39,985 bases of DNA from Geobacteraceae bacterium GWC2_53_11. Lineage in GTDB: Bacteria > Desulfobacterota > Desulfuromonadia > Geobacterales > Pseudopelobacteraceae. Below, piece by piece: positions 34,416 through 39,985 of this stretch. The notes under the pieces were generated by a model. It was not told the DNA's origin, made no database searches, and saw nothing but the letters and a program-made list of their open reading frames with translations. Both the position numbers and the translations under genes were made by a program. Numbering within the stretch: position 1 is the first letter of the stretch; the number at the start of each line of letters is the position of its first letter. The stretch lies in the NCBI GenBank assembly GCA_001802645.1, contig MGZJ01000077.1, positions 1 to 39,985 of the forward strand, read 5' to 3'.

Positions 34416-36074
34416 TCAAACACCGTCGCAGTGACCTGCAGCTTCACCCTGGGCGAGGGCGCTTGCGTCGGCCACAAACAGCACCCGCCCATCGCCGGTG
34501 ATTGTGGCGCCGCTGACTCCGCGTAGCTGCGAAAGCGGCGAGCGGAGAGGCCGGACAAAAATTTCCTGCTGGCCGGAGATGCGGTCAACGATGAAGGCGA
34601 CCAGTCTGCCGCCGACATCGCAGACGAGAGCCGGGAGCGGGGCGGTTCCCGGATTGATTTGCTCCGGCAGATCCAAAGCCTGTCGCAAGCTTCTGACCGG
34701 GACTTCCACATCGTCGAGGAGGATGGCTGGCCGCCCGGGATGATCAATAATGTCGGCGGGTTTGAGCTCCACGGTCCGGGTAACCATATTGAGCGGAAAG
34801 GCAAGCTCCAAGGGGCCGCAGCTTATTATCAGGGCATGGATGATCGAAACGGTGATCGGCAGCCTCATGACAAAGCGGCTTCCCTGGCCGTGGTTCGATT
34901 GAATGGTCAACACCCCGGACAGGGCGTGCACCGCTTCGCGCACCGCATCCATGCCGACCCCCCGCCCGGAAATATCGGTAACGGCTGCCGCCGTTGAAAA
35001 TCCGGCTGCGCAGATCAGCTGATATGCCTCTTGCGGGGCCATCAGGGCTGCCTGCTCAGTGGATATGAGCCCTTTTTCGATCCCTTTCCGTTTCAACCGC
35101 TCCGGGTCCATGCCGCGCCCGTCGTCGGCGATGCTGATTTCCACATGGTCTTTATCGCGGCAGACGGTCAGGGAGATCGTACCGCCGAACGGCTTGCCGG
35201 CCATTACCCGCTCATCGGCGGATTCAAGGCCGTGATCGACGGCGTTGCGCAGGATATGAACAATCGGTTCGGTGATCTCCTCCAGAATACCGCGATCCAG
35301 TTCGATCTCTTTCCCTTCAAGCTGGAAATGGACCTCTTTCCCCTGCTTGCGTGCCAGGTCGCGTACCAGACGCGGGAAACGTTCGGCAATGATGGCAAAC
35401 GGCAGCATGCGGGCTTTAAAAACCTCATCACGCAGAGTCCGTACCAGCGTGGTAAGCTGGTGGAGCGGTTCCTGGCATTCGGCGGCGCCTGACTGGTGGA
35501 TGGCCTCAGCCATACGGTACCGGTTGGTGATCAGTTCGCCGGTGATATTGACCAGATGGTCGAGAGTTTCTGTTTTTATGCGGATACTTTTGAAAGAATC
35601 TGTCTGGCGGAACTGATGTGGGTCGGGAGTAGCTGCCTCCTGAAGTGAGCTTTCCCCAGCGGTCGGTGTGGTGCGGTCGGTCGCTGCCGCGCCAGCGGAG
35701 GGAACAAAAGAAGACAGGCGTTCAGCCAGTCCCGCGGTATCAACGCGTTCGTCGCTTCCGGATTCAACACGGGAGACCAGGAGGGACAGGGTATCACTCC
35801 CCTCCAGCAGAAGGTCGGTGAGAGCAGGGACCAGGACACATTCTCCGCTGCGGATCCGGCTCAGGTGATCTTCCATGAGGTGGGCGATGGTCACAACCTG
35901 TTCATAACCCATCGTCGCAGCCATTCCCTTCAGAGAATGGGCGTGACGAAAAAGCTCATCAATTGCGGCGGCGTTGCCGGAAGGATCTTCGAATTGCACG
36001 ATCAGCTCGCCAAACGCGGTGAGATGGCTGCGGGCTTCGGACACGAACAGATCCCTATACGGGGACATGTCCAT
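34416..36074 (-). CDS. cheA: Chemotaxis-type histidine kinase CheA
   Basis: A 552-aa CheA homologue. The N-terminal Hpt (P1) domain has H-A-H-S-L-K-G with His46 as phospho-acceptor. A short linker replaces the P2 domain. Dimerisation (P3) starts near 160 (IRIKTETLDHLVNITGELI). The ATPase (P4) has the N-box HILRNAVDHGLE, the G1 box ADDGRGMDP and GRGVGMDAV. The P5 CheW-like domain follows (LIISCGPLELAFPLNMV to GVSGATITGDGRVLFV). It phosphorylates CheY-type regulators; three bases upstream is such a gene. No receptor, CheW, CheR or CheB gene is present here, so signal input must come from elsewhere. Confidence 0.93.
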   Translation of the reverse strand: MDMSPYRDLFVSEARSHLTAFGELIVQFEDPSGNAAAIDELFRHAHSLKGMAATMGYEQVVTIAHLMEDHLSRIRSGECVLVPALTDLLLEGSDTLSLLVSRVESGSDERVDTAGLAERLSSFVPSAGAAATDRTTPTAGESSLQEAATPDPHQFRQTDSFKSIRIKTETLDHLVNITGELITNRYRMAEAIHQSGAAECQEPLHQLTTLVRTLRDEVFKARMLPFAIIAERFPRLVRDLARKQGKEVHFQLEGKEIELDRGILEEITEPIVHILRNAVDHGLESADERVMAGKPFGGTISLTVCRDKDHVEISIADDGRGMDPERLKRKGIEKGLISTEQAALMAPQEAYQLICAAGFSTAAAVTDISGRGVGMDAVREAVHALSGVLTIQSNHGQGSRFVMRLPITVSIIHALIISCGPLELAFPLNMVTRTVELKPADIIDHPGRPAILLDDVEVPVRSLRQALDLPEQINPGTAPLPALVCDVGGRLVAFIVDRISGQQEIFVRPLRSPLSQLRGVSGATITGDGRVLFVADASALAQGEAAGHCDGV

Positions 36075-36077
36075 CGG

Positions 36078-36440
36078 TCAATCCTCCAGGTTGTGCAGTA
36101 CTTCAGCGACCTTTTCGGGAGTAAACGGCTTCTGGATAAAAGCTTTGGCGCCCAGATCGAGGGATTTCTGCATAACCATCTGCTGTCCGATCGACGAACA
36201 GACCACAACATGCGAGGTGGGGCAGGCTTTGATTATCGACTCCAGCAGATCAAGGCCGTTTGAGTCAGGCAGGATAATATCCAGCAGGATTATATCCGGA
36301 TGATAGGTATGGAGGTTTCTCATGGCTTCTATGCCGCTTCCAGCCTCGGCAGCCACGATGTACCCGTTTTCAACGAGAATTCCGCGCAGAATTTTGCGCA
36401 TGAAGAGGGAGTCATCGACAATCATCACCGTCCGGCTCAT
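36078..36440 (-). CDS. cheY: Single-domain response regulator, CheY type
   Basis: A 120-aa stand-alone receiver domain. Asp9-Asp10 form the acidic pocket, Asp54 is the phospho-acceptor, and QKPF near 102-105 supplies the conserved Lys. There is no output domain. The start at 36440 is set by a close GGAGG; a TTG twelve bases upstream is not needed. It lies three bases before cheA and 47 bases after gatB. It is probably phosphorylated by the CheA and acts by protein contact, on flagellar, pilus or other targets. Confidence 0.93.
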   Translation of the reverse strand: MSRTVMIVDDSLFMRKILRGILVENGYIVAAEAGSGIEAMRNLHTYHPDIILLDIILPDSNGLDLLESIIKACPTSHVVVCSSIGQQMVMQKSLDLGAKAFIQKPFTPEKVAEVLHNLED

Positions 36441-36487
36441 GCTAACCTCCAAGAATCTGTCGAAAAATACCCTCGTCCGGCAGATTG

Positions 36488-37930
36488 CTACCCTTTTAGT
36501 TTGCTCAACAACAGTTCATTGACCACCGATGGATTTGCTTTGCCTTTGCTGGCTTTCATGACCTGGCCGACAAAAAAGCCGAAAACTTTTTCTTTGCCCC
36601 CGCGATATTCTTCAACCTGACCGGCATTGGCCGCCATGATTTCGTCGATGATGCTTTCAATGGCGCCGCTGTCCGAGACCTGCACCAGCCCCTGCTCTTC
36701 GACGATGGCCTGCGGCGCCTTGCCGTTTTTCCACATCTCGTCGAACACGGTTTTGGCGATCTTGCCGGAAATAGTGCCGTTGTCGATCAGTTTCATGAGT
36801 TCCGCCAGCTGCGCCGGAGTTACCGGGCAGGCGTCGATGGATGTGCCGCTGTCATTGAGGGCGCGGGTGATTTCACCCATGATCCAGTTGGCGACCAGTT
36901 TGGCATTGCCGTGGGCTGCGACACACGCTTCAAAATAATCGGCTTGGGCCCGGCTGGAAGTCAGTACTTCTGCGTCGTAGAGCGGCAGTCCAAGGTCGGT
37001 CATAAAGCGGTTCATGCGCTGTTCCGGCAGTTCCGGCAGTTCCTTGCGCGAACGTTCGACCCACTCGTCGCTGATAACCAGCGGCACCAGGTCGGGGTCG
37101 GGGAAATAACGGTAATCGTGAGCCTCTTCCTTGCTGCGCATGGAGCGGGTTGTGCCGCTGTTCGGGTCAAACAGCCGTGTTTCCTGTACGATCGTGCCGC
37201 CATCCTCGATCAGGTCGATCTGGCGCTGTATTTCATATTCAATGGCCTGCTTGACAAACTTGAAGGAGTTCACGTTTTTGATCTCGGCGCGCGTGCCGAA
37301 GGTGTCCGAACCAACCGGCATAACCGATACGTTGGCATCGCAACGGAAGCTCCCCTCTTCCATGTTGCCGTCACAAATGCCGAGCCAGGTGACGATCTGG
37401 TGCAGCTGTTTCAGATAGGAGACCGCTTCGTCCGACGTACGCAGATCCGGTTCGGAAACGACTTCCAGAAGCGGCGTGCAGGCGCGGTTCAGGTCAACAC
37501 CCGAATCGTCATTCTGGCCGGAAAGATCGCCGTGTACCAGCTTGCCGGCGTCCTCTTCCATATGGATGCGGGTGATGCCGATCCGTTTCGTTTCCTGACC
37601 CTCAACGGTAATATCCAGCCAGCCGTGCTGGCAGATCGGGTCTTCGAACTGGCTGATCTGGTACCCTTTGGGCAGATCGGGGTAGAAGTAGTTCTTGCGG
37701 GCGAAAATGCTGCGCGGCGTGATGGAGCAGTTGGTGGAGAGACCTGCCTTGATGGCAAATTCCACCACTTTTTTGTTAAGCACCGGAAGGGCGCCCGGCA
37801 GTCCCATACATACCGGACAGGTCTGGGAGTTAGGCTCGGCGCCGAACGTGGTCGAACAGCCGCAGAATATTTTGGTATCGGTCTTCAGCTGTACGTGCAC
37901 TTCAAGGCCGATGACTGGTTGGAATTTCAT
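36488..37930 (-). CDS. gatB: Aspartyl/glutamyl-tRNA amidotransferase subunit B
   Basis: A 480-aa GatB of standard length, from the ATG at 37930 with GGAG upstream. It binds mischarged Glu-tRNA-Gln or Asp-tRNA-Asn, phosphorylates the side chain and amidates it with ammonia from GatA. Residues 1-300 are the kinase-like domain with a zinc site Cys23-x-Cys25 and Cys38-x2-Cys41, and conserved [12 protein letters not shown] and [13 protein letters not shown]. The C-terminal YqeY-like tail domain has ANWIMGE and the ending [13 protein letters not shown]. Genes lie in the order gatC, gatA, gatB with 15-16 base gaps, so one operon. The host probably lacks direct GlnRS or AsnRS pathways for one of these. 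Confidence 0.97.
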   Translation of the reverse strand: MKFQPVIGLEVHVQLKTDTKIFCGCSTTFGAEPNSQTCPVCMGLPGALPVLNKKVVEFAIKAGLSTNCSITPRSIFARKNYFYPDLPKGYQISQFEDPICQHGWLDITVEGQETKRIGITRIHMEEDAGKLVHGDLSGQNDDSGVDLNRACTPLLEVVSEPDLRTSDEAVSYLKQLHQIVTWLGICDGNMEEGSFRCDANVSVMPVGSDTFGTRAEIKNVNSFKFVKQAIEYEIQRQIDLIEDGGTIVQETRLFDPNSGTTRSMRSKEEAHDYRYFPDPDLVPLVISDEWVERSRKELPELPEQRMNRFMTDLGLPLYDAEVLTSSRAQADYFEACVAAHGNAKLVANWIMGEITRALNDSGTSIDACPVTPAQLAELMKLIDNGTISGKIAKTVFDEMWKNGKAPQAIVEEQGLVQVSDSGAIESIIDEIMAANAGQVEEYRGGKEKVFGFFVGQVMKASKGKANPSVVNELLLSKLKG

Positions 37931-37946
37931 AGGTATGCTCCGGAAG

Positions 37947-39404
<1,458 letters not shown>

Positions 39405-39419
39405 GGTAAAGATTCCTTG

Positions 39420-39707
39420 CTATTCGATAACTTTCGGTACGGCGAAAAAAGATCCTGCTCGCTCGGGAGCATTGGCCAGCGCTTTTTCAAGACCGATTGA
39501 CGGCTGTACGGCGTCGGCGCGGAAGGCATTTTCCATGGGGACGGCGTGGGACGTCGGCACAATTCCGTCCGTATTCAGCTCTTTCAGCTTTTCCGCATAC
39601 CCGAGGATCGCGCCCATCTGTCCGGCAAACAGCTCTTTTTCTCCGGAGGAAAGCTCCAGTCGGGCCAAACGCGCAACATGCTCGACATCTGCTACTGTTA
39701 TCTTCAT
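39420..39707 (-). CDS. gatC: Aspartyl/glutamyl-tRNA amidotransferase subunit C
   Basis: A 95-aa GatC, the small clamp subunit that holds GatA and GatB together. VEHVARLARLELS at residues 8-20 and the later VPTSHAVPMENAFRADAVQPS are family signatures. The ATG at 39707 has GGAG upstream; a longer start at 39818 would overlap the rplM promoter. It is the first gene of gatCAB. Confidence 0.95.
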   Translation of the reverse strand: MKITVADVEHVARLARLELSSGEKELFAGQMGAILGYAEKLKELNTDGIVPTSHAVPMENAFRADAVQPSIGLEKALANAPERAGSFFAVPKVIE

Positions 39708-39811
39708 AATGACAGCTCCAAAAAATCTGATAATTGACGCGTGGTTGTAACATGAAATCAGTTCTGATACAACATTGATCAAGCCAATTAGTTGCCCTGT
39801 TAATTTTTTCC

Positions 39812-39840
39812 TTGACACGCTCTCACGCTTTCAGTAAGTT
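39812..39840 (+). promoter_or_regulatory. Promoter of rplM
   Basis: A perfect TTGACA (39812-39817), 17-base spacer, then TAAGTT (39835-39840), a weak -10. It predicts a leader of roughly 60 bases before rplM. Confidence 0.6.
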
Positions 39841-39863
39841 ACACCTCTTCAAAAAAATCATGG

Positions 39864-39881
39864 CCTGTATTCACATACAGG
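39864..39881 (+). promoter_or_regulatory. Hairpin in the rplM leader
   Basis: CCTGTAT (39864-39870) and ATACAGG (39875-39881) form a 7-bp perfect hairpin in the leader, between the promoter and the ribosome site GAGG. Ribosomal protein L13 leaders are autoregulatory in some bacteria; a similar role here is only inferred. Confidence 0.4.
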
Positions 39882-39903
39882 TTGTACCGCGGGCGAGGAA
39901 TTT

Positions 39904-39985
39904 ATGAAAACAGAAGTTGCTAAAGCAGAAAATGTAAAACGTGACTGGTACATTGTTGATGCTCAGGATGCCGTTCTGGGCCGTC
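39904..39985 (+). CDS. rplM: 50S ribosomal protein L13, N-terminal fragment
   Basis: The first 27 codons of a gene cut by the window end. After a short lead-in, the residues RDWYIVDAQDAVLGR match the conserved N-terminus of L13 (WYVVDAxxxxLGR), an early 50S assembly protein. The ribosome site GAGG lies seven bases upstream. In most bacteria rpsI follows, which would be outside this window. L13 of this form carries a slightly longer N-terminus than E. coli. Confidence 0.9.
   Translation, partial: MKTEVAKAENVKRDWYIVDAQDAVLGR

Overview
The window is a chromosomal stretch, gene-dense and moderately GC-rich, from an anaerobic deltaproteobacterium of the Geobacter type (Geobacterales/Desulfuromonadota). 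The assignment rests on gene content: a PpcA-type periplasmic triheme cytochrome c7, an orphan GspG pseudopilin, pyruvate phosphate dikinase, anaerobic-type cobalamin methyltransferases (CbiET, CbiL), DUF4388/Roadblock proteins, an NtrC-type two-component pair, and GatCAB. I see no tRNA, rRNA, CRISPR array, IS element or prophage. Both ends cut genes: a PAS histidine kinase on the left and rplM on the right.

Layout, left to right. 1-859 (-): 3'-truncated PAS/HisKA kinase. 993-4416 (+): a repair operon, uvrB / DUF192 lipoprotein / MutY-like glycosylase, joined by two ATGA stop-start overlaps. 4462-4740 (-): the ppcA-type cytochrome behind a good sigma-54 promoter candidate. 5071-7115 (+): four separate small units (gspG, zinc-ribbon membrane protein, a 75-aa membrane protein behind a second sigma-54 candidate, and a hotdog thioesterase). 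7381-10038 (+): ppdK. 10157-14066 (-): cbiL, cbiET, typA. 14216-15751 (-): two Roadblock/LC7 proteins, one with DUF4388. 16031-17717 (-): a CoA-binding protein and proA. 17895-19163 (+): a predicted lipid-anchored Omp85-family barrel.

From 39707 down to 19179 every gene is on the minus strand. In transcription order: gatCAB (Glu/Asp-tRNA amidotransferase), cheY-cheA, two tandem LolA-type lipoprotein carriers, yajQ, rimO, then a histidine kinase/NtrC-type regulator pair. The regulator is followed closely by seven genes that look like a surface-glycan module: a GT-C-like membrane protein, a split transketolase, a methyltransferase, an unusual epimerase-glycosyltransferase fusion, another methyltransferase, and an ArnT/PMT-like glycosyltransferase. 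rplM diverges from gatC at the right edge.

Points of most interest: the surface-glycan module with its split transketolase and fusion enzyme; a short palindromic-repeat-like insertion kept in frame inside uvrB; a MutY-like glycosylase with no iron-sulfur cysteines and Glu where MutY has its catalytic Asp; a Roadblock pair with no MglA-type GTPase; tandem LolA paralogues next to CheA/CheY; and two sigma-54 promoter candidates.
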